A stretch of 64,000 nt of DNA from Gimesia chilikensis (lineage in GTDB: Bacteria; Planctomycetota; Planctomycetia; Planctomycetales; Planctomycetaceae). Position numbers and translations under genes: made by a program. The stretch's first letter is position 1; each line of letters opens with the position of its first letter. Below the pieces are notes generated by a model. It searched no databases, was not told the origin of the DNA, and saw only the letters and a list, made by a program, of their open reading frames with translations. The stretch is from positions 2,713,748 through 2,777,747 of the forward strand of contig NZ_CP036266.1 in NCBI RefSeq assembly GCF_007744075.1, read 5' to 3'. This document shows, piece after piece, positions 18,719 through 28,851 of the stretch.

Positions 18719-20059
18719 GTGCGTTTGGTTTCGTATCTGTTGAACCTGGTTTACGGTCTGCTGCTGATCGCGGTCTCTCCCGTGTTGGCCTACCGTGCTC
18801 TGGTGTTGAAGAAATATCGCTCAGGCTGGAGCCAGAAGTTTCTCGGTAAGCTGCCCGAACGTGAAGGGGATCGTCCCTGTTTCTGGTTTCACGCGGTCAG
18901 TGTAGGCGAAGTGCTGCAGCTTCCACCGCTGCTGACAATTCTGAGTGAACAACATCCGGAACTGGAATTCGTGATCACGACGACTACCCACACTGGGTAT
19001 GCGGTGGCCCAGGAAAAGTTTCCCGGCCATACGGTCTGCTATTTCCCGTTGGATTTCTCCTGGTCCGTAAAACGAGCCCTGCAGCGGATCCGTCCCTCGG
19101 CGGTGATTCTGGTCGAAATGGAACTCTGGCCGAACTTTGTTCTGGCAGCAGACCGGATGGGGATTCCTGTATCCATCATCAATGGTCGCTTGAGTGAAAA
19201 GAGTTTCCGCGGATACTGGCGGTTGCGAGCTCTGATCGGTCCACTACTGAATCGTCTGGAGCTCATGGCTGTACAGACTGAAGCTTACGCAGAGCGATTT
19301 TCGCGGCTGGCCGGAACGTCTGAGCGGATTCAGGTGACCGGGTCCATCAAGTTTGACGGAATTGAAGTGGAACGAGGTAATCAACTGACCCGGGAATTAC
19401 GAGATACCTTTCAGTTGAAGCAGAGAGAAATGGTGCTGATCGCGGGCAGTACTCAGGATCCGGAGGAGAGAATTGCGCTGGATGTTTACCTTGAGCTTCG
19501 TCGGCAGTATCCAGATCTGCGTCTGATCCTCGTACCACGGCATCAGGAGCGTTTTGAGGAAGTGGCAGCACTGGTCAGAAGTTACGGGTTGCCTTTGATT
19601 TGTCGAAGTCAGCAGTCTGACGAGGAGCAGGGCCGGTTCATCCCCTTTTCGACCTCGGAAAGACCCCCGATCTGTCTGCTGGATACACTGGGAGAGTTAA
19701 AAGCCTGTTGGGGGCTGGCCGATTTCGCTTTTGTGGGAGGTAGCCTGACGAAGCGAGGAGGGCAGAATATGATTGAGCCTGCCGGGTACGGTGCGGCCTT
19801 GTTATTCGGTCCCAATACCTGGAATTTCAAGGATATCGTTGCTGCTCTATTGCAGCATCAGGCGGCAACGGTGGTTCGGAATCAGGCGGAACTCGAAGGA
19901 CAGCTTTCGAACTGGTTCAGGAATCCTGAGGCTGCCCGGGAGCAGGGGGCCAGAGCGCAGGAGTTCGTCTTGAGTCAGCGGGGGGCCACACTGCGGACAG
20001 CAGAACTGTTAATGCGGTCACTGGATGAAGCGGCACGCTCTACCGGCAAGGCCGCTTGA
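18719..20059 (+). CDS. kdtA: 3-deoxy-D-manno-octulosonic acid (Kdo) transferase
   Basis: A 446-residue GT30 enzyme that transfers Kdo from CMP-Kdo to lipid A precursors at the inner membrane. It has an N-terminal membrane anchor (LVYGLLLIAVSPVLAYRALV), FHAVSVGEVLQLPPLL, EMELWPN, IINGRLSEKSFRGY, RHQERFEEV and FVGGSLTKRGGQNMIEPAGYG, all typical of WaaA/KdtA. The start is a GTG at 18719 with AAGGGG about 11 nt upstream. It lies close behind secA and may share its transcript. Its presence implies a lipopolysaccharide-type outer membrane. Confidence 0.93.
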   Translation: MRLVSYLLNLVYGLLLIAVSPVLAYRALVLKKYRSGWSQKFLGKLPEREGDRPCFWFHAVSVGEVLQLPPLLTILSEQHPELEFVITTTTHTGYAVAQEKFPGHTVCYFPLDFSWSVKRALQRIRPSAVILVEMELWPNFVLAADRMGIPVSIINGRLSEKSFRGYWRLRALIGPLLNRLELMAVQTEAYAERFSRLAGTSERIQVTGSIKFDGIEVERGNQLTRELRDTFQLKQREMVLIAGSTQDPEERIALDVYLELRRQYPDLRLILVPRHQERFEEVAALVRSYGLPLICRSQQSDEEQGRFIPFSTSERPPICLLDTLGELKACWGLADFAFVGGSLTKRGGQNMIEPAGYGAALLFGPNTWNFKDIVAALLQHQAATVVRNQAELEGQLSNWFRNPEAAREQGARAQEFVLSQRGATLRTAELLMRSLDEAARSTGKAA

Positions 20060-20201
20060 TTGAGAGGCTGCAGGCATTCTCTCTGGCATCGAAAAATCGG
20101 GGTACTCTTTTGAGAAACCTTGCGTAAATCACGGAGCGAGAGTGAAGAGACGCTTGTTGAGTGCACTGCAAATTTCTACAATTATGCACAGTCTCAGAAA
20201 T

Positions 20202-20296
20202 ACGTCAGCGCCCGCCGCTCGCGCTCAGCTGACGTGGGATGAAATCTCTTTACAGTGGCTCGAGAGATGCTTAGATCAGCCTCAGAGAGCTTGATC
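20202..20296 (+). promoter_or_regulatory. Three consecutive hairpins upstream of metK
   Basis: Stem 1 is a perfect 8-bp pair, ACGTCAGC (20202-20209) with GCTGACGT (20228-20235). Stem 2 pairs ATCTCT (20244-20249) with AGAGAT (20263-20268). Stem 3 pairs GATCA (20274-20278) with TGATC (20292-20296), with extra inner pairs. They could be a regulatory leader of metK. Against this, TTGATC (20291) and TACAAT (20312) might form a promoter downstream of the hairpins, though their 15-bp spacing is poor. I could not match a known SAM riboswitch class. Confidence 0.35.
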
Positions 20297-20340
20297 CATT
20301 TCCTGACCAGGTACAATGCAATTTAAGGGTGGAGTGACGC

Positions 20341-21519
20341 ATGGCTAAATTTTCGTTCACAAGTGAATCTGTCAGTATGGGACATCCTGACAAAGTCTCT
20401 GACCAGGTTTCCGATGGCATTCTGGATGCACTGCTTGCTGAAGATCCTTACTCACGCGTCGCTTGTGAAACTCTGTGTACCACAGACTTCGTTCTGCTTG
20501 CCGGTGAAATCACCAGCAACGCCAACGTCGATTACGAGAAAATTGCCCGCGATGTCATTCGCGACATCGGTTACACCAGCGAAGACATCGGTTTCAACGC
20601 AGATACCTGCGAAGTGCTGGTGAAATTGCATCAGCAGAGTGCAGATATTGCCCAGGGCGTCGACGCCGAAGGGGCTGGCGACCAGGGGCTGATGTTCGGT
20701 TATGCCTGCAATCAGACGGAAGAGTACATGCCGGTACCAATTGCTCTGTCGCACCGCATTCTGAATAAACTGACTGAAATCCGTCAGAACGGCGAAGTGA
20801 ACTGGCTGCTGCCGGACAGCAAAAGCCAGGTCACTGTCGAATACGAAGACGGCAAGCCTGTCGGTGTTTCCGCGGTTGTTGTTTCAACCCAGCACACTGA
20901 TGATGTTACTCAGGCTGAGATTCGTGAATTTATCATCGAGAAGGTCATCAAGGATGTCATTCCTGCCGACTTTTTGAGTGATGATACCAAATATCATATC
21001 AATCCGACCGGGCGGTTTGTGATCGGCGGACCTCACGGTGACGCTGGTTTGACTGGACGTAAGATTATTGTCGATACCTACGGTGGCTGGGGCCGTCATG
21101 GCGGCGGTGCTTTCAGTGGCAAAGACTCTACCAAAGTAGACCGCTCCGCAGCATACATGGCTCGTTACATTGCCAAGAACATCGTTGCCTCAGGTCTGGC
21201 TACAGAGTGTGAAGTTCAGCTTTCCTATGCGATTGGTGTAGTCGAGCCGACCAGCGTGTTTGTGGACACCAAGGGCACTTCCGTTATTCCGGAAGAGAAG
21301 ATTTCTGAACTGGTTCGTGAGCTGTTCCCACTGAATCCGCAGGGGATCATCGAACACCTGCAGCTGCGTCGTCCCATTTTCAGAAAGACTACCTGGGGCG
21401 GACATTTTGGTCGGAACGATCCCGATTTTACGTGGGAAGCAACCGACAAAGCTGCTGAACTGAGAGACGCTGCTGGCCTGGGAAATGAAGTTCCCGAGCC
21501 TCAATTTGCCATTTCCTGA
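20341..21519 (+). CDS. metK: S-adenosylmethionine synthetase
   Basis: A 392-residue enzyme that makes S-adenosylmethionine from methionine and ATP. The N-terminal [12 protein letters not shown], the [11 protein letters not shown] segment, [10 protein letters not shown] with the following [17 protein letters not shown] loop, and [12 protein letters not shown] at the C-terminus are diagnostic. Length is normal. A clear GGAGTGACGC Shine-Dalgarno region precedes the ATG. The membrane protein gene at 21582 follows after 62 nt. Confidence 0.98.
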   Translation: MAKFSFTSESVSMGHPDKVSDQVSDGILDALLAEDPYSRVACETLCTTDFVLLAGEITSNANVDYEKIARDVIRDIGYTSEDIGFNADTCEVLVKLHQQSADIAQGVDAEGAGDQGLMFGYACNQTEEYMPVPIALSHRILNKLTEIRQNGEVNWLLPDSKSQVTVEYEDGKPVGVSAVVVSTQHTDDVTQAEIREFIIEKVIKDVIPADFLSDDTKYHINPTGRFVIGGPHGDAGLTGRKIIVDTYGGWGRHGGGAFSGKDSTKVDRSAAYMARYIAKNIVASGLATECEVQLSYAIGVVEPTSVFVDTKGTSVIPEEKISELVRELFPLNPQGIIEHLQLRRPIFRKTTWGGHFGRNDPDFTWEATDKAAELRDAAGLGNEVPEPQFAIS

Positions 21520-21581
21520 TATTCAGAGGATCATTGATTTTCTGAAATCAGCAACGCCGAGCCTTATGGAGAACGCTCGTC

Positions 21582-22499
21582 ATGAATACTTCAAATCCGA
21601 GTATTACTCAGATCAGGGAACGATCCACAGGGGGGAAGTCATCTCAACAGAGGTGGCTTTTCCCTTTTTTGTTTCTCGGGGGAAATCTGCTGATTGCCGT
21701 CGGGCTGGTGGTGCTGCGCATCACTGGCTGGTTGCAGATCGAAGCGAGTTTTGTGCCTTTGCTGGTCACAGGCGGCCTGCTATCCGCTTCCGTTGCACTG
21801 GTGTTATTCAGTCTGCATCGGAAACGCCTCATTCTTCAGCTTGAGGATCGCAAGCACTTGCTCACGCTGGCACTGGTCTTACCTGTGTTGATCGGGATGC
21901 TGGCGGTGCACCCGTCTGCGGGACTGTCGTTGCCCGGCATATATTTCTTTTCGCTGACCTATTTCATGGCTTTCGCCGGCGTTCTGGAGTGGCTCAATCG
22001 AGAAGCAGTTCATTGGCAGGAGTCTGATCTACTTCCATTTCCAGAAGAAGAATCACCTGATGCAGATGTCGCTTTGCTGGAAAGCCCGGTGATGGAATCT
22101 GCAGGGGATAACGAAGCGTTGTTTGCAGCATTGCTGGAGCGGGGAGAGAGTGCAGGTGACCTCTCTGAAACGCGTTTAGATGGTGAAAACTGTTCCCAGT
22201 GGATGAATCGTTCAATTGATAAAGCAGGTGGGGAAACGGTTGAGGGAGGGATGCAGGTCCGTTTTGCGAGAAATCAGCGGTTGCAGGTGGTGCATGTGAG
22301 CCTGAATCCTCCTCTGGAAGGCGTATTATCGATCAGCTGTGAGGTGGAAAACGCAACAGGGACGCGAACCCGGGTTCTGGAAAAGCGAGCGTACGGGGTG
22401 AGCATTGAAGTCAAACGTACCTCGGATCTGGATGAGGAGTTTGAGGGCCTGCTGCACTATCAGATCACCGGTTGTACCGCCAGTGAAGATGTGGCCTGA
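21582..22499 (+). CDS. Membrane protein of unknown function
   Basis: A 305-residue protein with four hydrophobic segments in the N-terminal 150 residues (LFPFLFLGGNLLIAVGLVVL, FVPLLVTGGLLSASVALVLF, LLTLALVLPVLIGMLAV and LPGIYFFSLTYFMAFAGVLE). An acidic linker and a soluble C-terminal domain of about 100 residues follow. The latter (MQVRFARNQRLQVVHVSLNPPL) looks beta-rich. GGAGAA lies 9 nt before the ATG. No family is recognised. Confidence 0.65.
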   Translation: MNTSNPSITQIRERSTGGKSSQQRWLFPFLFLGGNLLIAVGLVVLRITGWLQIEASFVPLLVTGGLLSASVALVLFSLHRKRLILQLEDRKHLLTLALVLPVLIGMLAVHPSAGLSLPGIYFFSLTYFMAFAGVLEWLNREAVHWQESDLLPFPEEESPDADVALLESPVMESAGDNEALFAALLERGESAGDLSETRLDGENCSQWMNRSIDKAGGETVEGGMQVRFARNQRLQVVHVSLNPPLEGVLSISCEVENATGTRTRVLEKRAYGVSIEVKRTSDLDEEFEGLLHYQITGCTASEDVA

Positions 22500-22968
22500 T
22501 TTCTGCCGAATTTCCCAGGTGCTGTCATGGCCAGCAGATACGTTCATCCGGCCAGAGAAATAAGAGCAAAATGTGGTAAAATAGGGGTTTATATTTATTT
22601 TCAGGGCACGGAATTTTGCCTATATTATAGCTTAGCTGGATTTTTCTAAATTTCGCTAGTTTCCAATTTTATGAATCGCTATACTTTGCGGTCAACGGTC
22701 AGCGATTGTGGTCTGCTATGTTGCTGACTATGAAGTGAGACAGGAGTTGTTGCCTGGCTTGCACCCAATCATGACAACTCATTGGTTACTTTGGCGTAAG
22801 CGTTTTGGTAATCAGTTAGTGCATCTGCATTTGTCTCAGAATCTGGTTTTCAATAGATTCTGTTCTAAATGGAAATTGTGCTGCATCACGACAGGACGCG
22901 TGTTGAATGGAGTTCGAACTCTGCCCGCGTTGCGAGTTTGACAGAGACTGAATAAGGATGTCAGGAAC
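22500..22968. other. AT-rich intergenic region before fabH
   Basis: No convincing gene. The part around 22580-22660 is AT-rich and probably holds a promoter for fabH. GGCACGGAATTTTGCC near 22604 resembles a sigma54 site, but the GG-GC spacing is 11 instead of 10. Confidence 0.5.
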
Positions 22969-24117
22969 ATGCACAAGATGTCTTTAAAAGTTCAAACAAA
23001 AAATCAGGTAAACTCAAACGATCTGGAATCAGTTCTAGACGCGTCCGGGTTATTAGACCAGCAGATAAGTCTGGCACCTGAGAATAAAAAAATAGAGAGC
23101 AAGCGTGGTCGCCAGGTGATTAGTCAACGAACTAATTCATTGTTGGGGGTCCAGATTGTTTCCAGTGGTTCTTACGTACCCGACAATGTGGTAACGAATC
23201 AGGACCTGCAGAAACGGTATGGTTTTGACCCGGAATGGATTGAACAGCGAACGGGAATTCTGGAGCGTCGACATGCTCCTGAGGGAATTGCAACCAGCGA
23301 TCTCTGCTATGAAGCGGCACAAAAGGCAATTCGTGCTGCCCGCGTGAACCCGGAAGACATCGACCTGTTGATCGTGGGAACGTTTACTCCTGATTTTCAG
23401 TGTCCCTCCGTCGCCTGCCTGGTGCAGGACCGTCTCGGACTGGATGCACCTGCCATTGATCTGCAGGCTGCCTGTGCTGGATTCATGTATGCACTGGTGA
23501 CTGCAGCTCAGTACGTCGCGACCGGTAACAGCAAACTGGCTCTGGTCATCGGTGGTGACTGCAACAGCCGGATTGTCAATCCGGAAGACCGCAGGGTCGC
23601 TCCTCTGTTCGGTGATGGTGCTGGAGCTGTGCTCCTGGCCAAAGGTGATCCGCATCAGGGTTTGACCTGTTATCAGACCGGATCAGATGGCAGTGGCTGT
23701 TCGCTGCTGGATCGTCCTGCAGGGGGAACCCGTAATCCAGCTACCGCGGAAGACATTCAGGAAGGACGGCATTTCCTGAATATGGACGGCCGGAGCGTCT
23801 TTAAATGGGCTGTTCGTACTGTTGCTGATTCCATCGATCTGATGCTGACTAAAACCGGTATGAGCGTGCACGATGTTGATCTGTTTTTAATGCATCAGGC
23901 CAACATCCGCATTATTGATTCCGCCTGCGATCAGCTGGGGATTCCCCGTGAAAAGGTCTACAATAACCTTGATCGCTATGGTAACACCTCCGGCGGTTCA
24001 ATTCCCATTGTTCTGGATGAAGCCTTCAATGCGGGCCGCATTAACCGGGGAGATACAATTCTCCTGAGCGGTTTTGGTGCCGGCCTGGCCTGGGGAACTG
24101 GTCTGTTCCGCTGGTAA
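22969..24117 (+). CDS. fabH: Beta-ketoacyl-ACP synthase III with N-terminal extension
   Basis: A 382-residue FabH-family condensing enzyme that starts fatty acid synthesis by joining acetyl-CoA to malonyl-ACP. The Cys-His-Asn triad is Cys169 (DLQAACAGF), His309 (LMHQANIRI) and Asn339 (GNTSGGSIP). About 60 residues precede the usual FabH start (VQIVSSGSYVPDNVV); this extension is polar, rich in Lys/Gln/Ser, and is not a signal peptide. OleA is a related thiolase-fold enzyme, but the motifs fit FabH better. AGGA lies just upstream of the ATG. Confidence 0.9.
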   Translation: MHKMSLKVQTKNQVNSNDLESVLDASGLLDQQISLAPENKKIESKRGRQVISQRTNSLLGVQIVSSGSYVPDNVVTNQDLQKRYGFDPEWIEQRTGILERRHAPEGIATSDLCYEAAQKAIRAARVNPEDIDLLIVGTFTPDFQCPSVACLVQDRLGLDAPAIDLQAACAGFMYALVTAAQYVATGNSKLALVIGGDCNSRIVNPEDRRVAPLFGDGAGAVLLAKGDPHQGLTCYQTGSDGSGCSLLDRPAGGTRNPATAEDIQEGRHFLNMDGRSVFKWAVRTVADSIDLMLTKTGMSVHDVDLFLMHQANIRIIDSACDQLGIPREKVYNNLDRYGNTSGGSIPIVLDEAFNAGRINRGDTILLSGFGAGLAWGTGLFRW

Positions 24118-24186
24118 CAGCCAGACCTTAAGTACTCTCAATTTTGCCCGCTGGCTTAATCAGCGTCACGCTTTGTTCAGGAATCC

Positions 24187-25464
24187 TTATTCTGACGGTG
24201 TCTGGTTTTCGTCAGTAGGAGACTCTTCGGGTTCCACAGGACGTTCAATGATGGGTTCGCCTGATTTCGCGACGCCAGCCAGTGGAAGCTCGTCTGTCTC
24301 TTCCTGGTCTTCATCTGCCACATAGACGTGATCCAGCGGCGTTCCATCGTCACACTTGCGGAGCAGGAAGTAGACGATGGTACTGGCAGACCAGAAGAAG
24401 CTGATAACGAAGCCTGAGAACAGCAGATTCAGGATAGAGCCCCAGCCAATGGATATCGTTGCAGCCAGAGTCGGCTGATCCTGCTGAAAGAGGTTTTGAG
24501 CCTGTTCGCTGCCCATGCCCCAGCTGACTCCCCAGAAAGCCAGGTACGACATCACCTGCAGCAGAACTGCAGCAAAAAACAGACAGACAGCCCCGTAACA
24601 AAGCACAACGACTGTCAGCCAGAGAAAATACCAGATCCGTCCAAACAGGTAGCTGAAGATCCGGCTCAGGCCATCGAAACCATCGCTGTCTTCCACGCTG
24701 ATGGTAGTCATCATCAGCGGCCAGCCCGCCAGTGTCACCAGCAGGATGAGGGTCAGCACAAAGGCAAACAGGAAGGCAAGTCCCCAGAGGAGGCTTACGA
24801 TCACTCCGCCGGCACCGGGGATGTTGCCAAACAGGCCGATCAGCAGGCAAAGCACCCAGAAAAAGCCCATTCCAGCGAAGGGGAGCAGGGGGGCGCTAAC
24901 CAGTGACAAAATTCGTTTCAGTGAAAATCCCAACGCGGCCCGACAGCCGATATGGTCGTCCTGGGCAAACTGGATCGCTGCAATGCGGGTAATTGCCCCT
25001 CCAAAAACGGCCCAGATAATAACGGCCCATAAGAGCTGCGTCGTCGCATAGGCCAGGGCACTCCAACTGGCGCCTGTTTCAAACAGCGTCAGCACCGGTC
25101 TGGTAAAGAATCCCATCGGTTCCAGCAGAGTCGCAGGAGATAAGAGTTCTCCCGAGGGAGTAGTCGATAGTCCACTCAATCGCTCAGAGGTCAGAGATTC
25201 GGATACCACGCCTGATGAAGGAGGCGGAAACTGGATTGTGTGTTGAACCGCAATCACACCTGTTGACGCGGGTGCCTCTGGTGCGAATGGAAGTTTATTG
25301 AACAGGTAGTTTCCCAGCGAAAGCATCAGCAGGCCGGCGACTGCGAGCAGGATCTTCTGGAAATCAACCGCCAGTCGGAAGGTGCGAAACAGATGCAGCC
25401 AGGGAAACAGGATTTTATAAGGAATTGGTTGAGTGAGTGGTGATGTTTTTTGATTCATCTTCAT
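24187..25464 (-). CDS. Polytopic membrane protein, unknown function
   Basis: A 425-residue protein with about six hydrophobic segments, for example KILLAVAGLLMLSLGNYLF, LLWAVIIWAVFGGAITRIAA, GVIVSLLWGLAFLFAFVLTL and YFLWLTVVVLCYGAVCLFFA. The C-terminal tail is acidic and Pro/Glu-rich. The N-terminus has a basic stretch and a non-cytoplasmic loop rich in Pro/Ser (about 70-120). It is typical of planctomycete membrane proteins with no assigned role. It lies 154 nt downstream of the RND permease stop on the same strand but is probably a separate unit. Confidence 0.7.
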   Translation of the reverse strand: MKMNQKTSPLTQPIPYKILFPWLHLFRTFRLAVDFQKILLAVAGLLMLSLGNYLFNKLPFAPEAPASTGVIAVQHTIQFPPPSSGVVSESLTSERLSGLSTTPSGELLSPATLLEPMGFFTRPVLTLFETGASWSALAYATTQLLWAVIIWAVFGGAITRIAAIQFAQDDHIGCRAALGFSLKRILSLVSAPLLPFAGMGFFWVLCLLIGLFGNIPGAGGVIVSLLWGLAFLFAFVLTLILLVTLAGWPLMMTTISVEDSDGFDGLSRIFSYLFGRIWYFLWLTVVVLCYGAVCLFFAAVLLQVMSYLAFWGVSWGMGSEQAQNLFQQDQPTLAATISIGWGSILNLLFSGFVISFFWSASTIVYFLLRKCDDGTPLDHVYVADEDQEETDELPLAGVAKSGEPIIERPVEPEESPTDENQTPSE

Positions 25465-25618
25465 TAGAATGACGATCCACAGGAGATGAGGCAGATGTTG
25501 ATCTGGTTGCTGAGAGCAGATTGAGAACGGACGCTCTCGGCCCGACTGTTCAATTGAGGCGTATTATAGACAGTCAGGCAGAAATGATGCTATGTCAGAC
25601 TGCGATCTAACGCATTTC

Positions 25619-28600
25619 TCAGACAGATTTTACCGTTTGACCGCTCAGTTTCGGTTCAGCAACAGGCTCGGTGGCTGGCCGCGCAGTTTGTTTCGCGTCC
25701 GGAGTGCAGGACTGGTAAATCAGCGGAATGGCCAGCAGGGTAATTAGAGTGCCTGCGAGCAAGCCTCCGACAACGACTCGTGCCATCGGGGCCTGCAGTT
25801 CGCCTCCCTCACCCCAGCCCAGTGAAATCGGGATCATGGCCAGCACGGTGGTCAGTGTGGTCATGAGAATCGGCCGGAAGCGGCGTGTCGCTGCCTGAAG
25901 AATCAGCTCAGATGTCGGTTTTTCAGGATGCCGGCGTTTCAACTGGTTAATGTAATCCACCAGAACGATCGCATTATTGACGACGATCCCCGAGAGAACG
26001 ACGATGCCGATGAAGGATTGCACATTCAGAGTCGTTTCTGTGAAAACAAAAACCCAGATGACACCGATCATACCCAGTGGGACAGCGAACAGAATATAAA
26101 ATGGATCACGGAGCGATTCGTACTGCGAAGCCATGATCATGTACATCAGGATAATCGCCAGGACAAACCCCTGTTGCAGGGCATCAAAGCTTTTCTGTTG
26201 TTCTTCCCAGTCCCCGGCGACACTGACTGAGAAACCAGATGGGATCTGAATCGCGTTCAGATTATCTTCCAGTTCCGGGACGATGCTGCCCAGGTCCCGT
26301 CCTTCGACGTCAGCAAAAATTCGCAACACCCGCTGCTGGTTGTGCCGTTCAATCACTACTGGTGCATCATCGGATTCAAATTTAAGAAGATTCTTGAGCG
26401 GAATTGTACGACCGTCAGCCGTCGTGACGCCGACCTGCTGGACGTCGCCGATCTGGTTGCGGTCTTCCTCGCGGAGTCGAACCATGACGGGGAATTCGTC
26501 CCCTTCTTCACGGTAGAGCGTAGCTTCCGTTCCGCGGATGGTGGTTTCCAGGGTCTGGGCGATGTCCTGCACGCTGATTTTTAACAGGCCTGCTTTTTCA
26601 CGGTCAATCGAAGCAGTCAATTCGGGACGCTGATCTGAAATTTCTGCTTCGACATTGATCAATCCGGGAGTCGACTTCATGACGCCGACAACCTGCTCCA
26701 CAATCTGTTGAGCCAGTTGCATGTTGTGACCGGCAACCTGTACGACCAGGTCGCCACCCCCTCTACGGCCAATCATACGCATGACCATCATTTCGGTTTG
26801 CGCTTTGACCTGCACTTTCATGCCGGGGATTGGACCGATGGCATCGTCGAGGGCTTTGCGGATTTCTTCGATCCCTCGTTTTCGCTCCGTTCTCGGAGAG
26901 AGTTTAATGCGGAGCGTGGTACGGTTCCAGCGGTCTGCGTCATCAGCGCTATCACCGATAAAGGATGCAATGGCAAGCGCTTCCGGGACCGATTCAATGG
27001 TTGCCTGTTCGAGAATCCGTGACTGTTGATCGAGTTTTTTCAGCTGGATTCCTGCCGCCATTGAGGAATAGACATTGATGGCTGCTTCATCCGTTTTGGG
27101 AAGAAACTCGGTTTTAATCCGCGGGATCAGGCCGAGTGTGGTTGTAAAGCAGAGCAGCAGTAGAAAGCCGATCAGAACTACATGTTTCAGGCTGAATTTT
27201 AATATCCGCTCATAGATCCGCTCCAGTAAGAGAAGCATGCGATGGTTCAGATTGTGGAACCCGTCTATCAGTGCAAACCAGGGGCGGGTCCAGCGGGAAT
27301 GGGTTTTCGGGGTCTGATCCGGAATCCAGTAGGCGCTCATGACAGGAGTCAGAGTCAGGCTGGCAAACAGAGAGCAGATCAGTGAGAAACCGACAACCCA
27401 TGCCAGTTGATGCAACAGAATCCCGGTGGTCCCCTGGATGAAGATCAAGGGCAGGAAGATGATCAGTGTGGTCATAGTGCTGGCGATAATCGCCCCCGAG
27501 ACTTCCTCGGTACCTTCGATGGCGGCGGTTTTGGCATCCAGACCGTCTTCCCGTTTGCGGAAAATGCTTTCCAGCACCACGATGGAATTATCGACCAGCA
27601 TGCCTACTCCGAGAGCCAGACCACCGAACGAAATAATATTCAGTGTGAAGCCCTGGAAGTAGATCAGAATGAAGGTGGCCAGAACCGAGAGGGGCATACA
27701 GACCCCAATCACCAGCATGCTGCGGAAACTGCGCAGGAAGAGAATCAGGACTATGAAGGCCAGTCCCATTCCATACAAGGCCGCCTGCTGGATGTTAGCG
27801 ATTGACTGCCGGATGTATTCCGAGTTGTCGACCCGTATGCTCAGTTGAACGTCGGGCATCGATTTGTTGACGCGTTCGAGCTGTTTCTGTACCAGATCAC
27901 TGACGCTGATTGTATTGGCACCAGATTGTTTATAAACGTAGAGCAGGATCCCCGGTTTGCCATTCATACGGGTGAGCTCGGTTCGCTCCTTTTCGCCATC
28001 AACGACATTGGCGATATCCCGGACATGCACTGTTGCTCCGGATTGTTCGCGGACAACCGTATTTTCGATCTGCTCCAGGCTGGTGAATTCGCCCTGGCTG
28101 CGGATGAGTAAATTCAGGTTACCTTCTTCGTAGTTTCCCGCTGGTTGATTAATGTTTTCCTGCTTCAGGGCGTTGACGACTTCATTCACACCCATGTTGA
28201 GTGATTCGAGCTTGCTGCGATCCAGATCAATCTGGATCTCGCGTTCAATGCCACCCCGCATTCGCAGGCGAGCCACACCTTCCAGCTGCTCGAACTGCGG
28301 AATGATCTGGTTTTCGGTCAGTTGTGAGAGGGTAATGGGGTCAAGTTCGCTGTTCAGGCCGAGGTAGATAATTGGTCGGTCAGCGACGTCAAAATGTCTG
28401 ATGTAAGGATCCTCTGCCCCTTCCGGCAGTGAGTTGCGGAGCTTATTCAACGCGTCGCGGACTTCGTTGATTGCCAGGGTCAGATCGGTGCCCCACTGGA
28501 ATTGCAGGCGAACCGTGCTGCTGCCCTCCATGCTGCTGCTGAGAATGTTCTCAATTCCGGAAACCGAGCTCAGGGTCTGTTCGATCGGTCGAGTAATCAG

Positions 28601-28783
28601 TGTTTCCGCTTCGTTGGGCCCCGCACCTTCATAGATGGTAATTACGCTGATGCTGGGGTTTTGAATGTCCGGCATCAGGTCGACCGCCAGCTGCGACAGC
28701 GAAACACACCCCAACATGACCAGCACGAGAGAGGCCATCAGGGTTGAGATCGGTCGGTGAACTGCCAGTCGAGTCAGGGACAT
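25619..28783 (-). CDS. RND efflux permease (HAE1/AcrB-like)
   Basis: A 1054-residue inner-membrane transporter of the hydrophobe/amphiphile efflux-1 type, driven by proton flow. The fourth transmembrane helix has GVGMLVDNSIVVLES: Asp398 is kept, but the next residue is Asn399 where AcrB has a second Asp. Two large periplasmic loops and the C-terminal GIVVNNAIVLVDYINQ repeat are present. It lies 68 nt behind its membrane fusion partner on the same strand. No outer-membrane channel gene is next to it. Substrates are not predictable. Confidence 0.9.
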   Translation of the reverse strand: MSLTRLAVHRPISTLMASLVLVMLGCVSLSQLAVDLMPDIQNPSISVITIYEGAGPNEAETLITRPIEQTLSSVSGIENILSSSMEGSSTVRLQFQWGTDLTLAINEVRDALNKLRNSLPEGAEDPYIRHFDVADRPIIYLGLNSELDPITLSQLTENQIIPQFEQLEGVARLRMRGGIEREIQIDLDRSKLESLNMGVNEVVNALKQENINQPAGNYEEGNLNLLIRSQGEFTSLEQIENTVVREQSGATVHVRDIANVVDGEKERTELTRMNGKPGILLYVYKQSGANTISVSDLVQKQLERVNKSMPDVQLSIRVDNSEYIRQSIANIQQAALYGMGLAFIVLILFLRSFRSMLVIGVCMPLSVLATFILIYFQGFTLNIISFGGLALGVGMLVDNSIVVLESIFRKREDGLDAKTAAIEGTEEVSGAIIASTMTTLIIFLPLIFIQGTTGILLHQLAWVVGFSLICSLFASLTLTPVMSAYWIPDQTPKTHSRWTRPWFALIDGFHNLNHRMLLLLERIYERILKFSLKHVVLIGFLLLLCFTTTLGLIPRIKTEFLPKTDEAAINVYSSMAAGIQLKKLDQQSRILEQATIESVPEALAIASFIGDSADDADRWNRTTLRIKLSPRTERKRGIEEIRKALDDAIGPIPGMKVQVKAQTEMMVMRMIGRRGGGDLVVQVAGHNMQLAQQIVEQVVGVMKSTPGLINVEAEISDQRPELTASIDREKAGLLKISVQDIAQTLETTIRGTEATLYREEGDEFPVMVRLREEDRNQIGDVQQVGVTTADGRTIPLKNLLKFESDDAPVVIERHNQQRVLRIFADVEGRDLGSIVPELEDNLNAIQIPSGFSVSVAGDWEEQQKSFDALQQGFVLAIILMYMIMASQYESLRDPFYILFAVPLGMIGVIWVFVFTETTLNVQSFIGIVVLSGIVVNNAIVLVDYINQLKRRHPEKPTSELILQAATRRFRPILMTTLTTVLAMIPISLGWGEGGELQAPMARVVVGGLLAGTLITLLAIPLIYQSCTPDAKQTARPATEPVAEPKLSGQTVKSV

Positions 28784-28851
28784 AACGATGCTTTTCCGGA
28801 TAGATCAGTTAAAAGCAGGAGGTCCTTCTCACATGCTGGCTGATAATAGGC

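Noticed and set aside
22601-22622. Sigma54-like sequence upstream of fabH (GGCACGGAATTTTGCC)
   Set aside because: The GG-GC spacing is 11 bp; sigma54 spacing is strict at 10.
22708-22941. 78-codon open frame before fabH
   Set aside because: No Shine-Dalgarno sequence, atypical composition and no domain.
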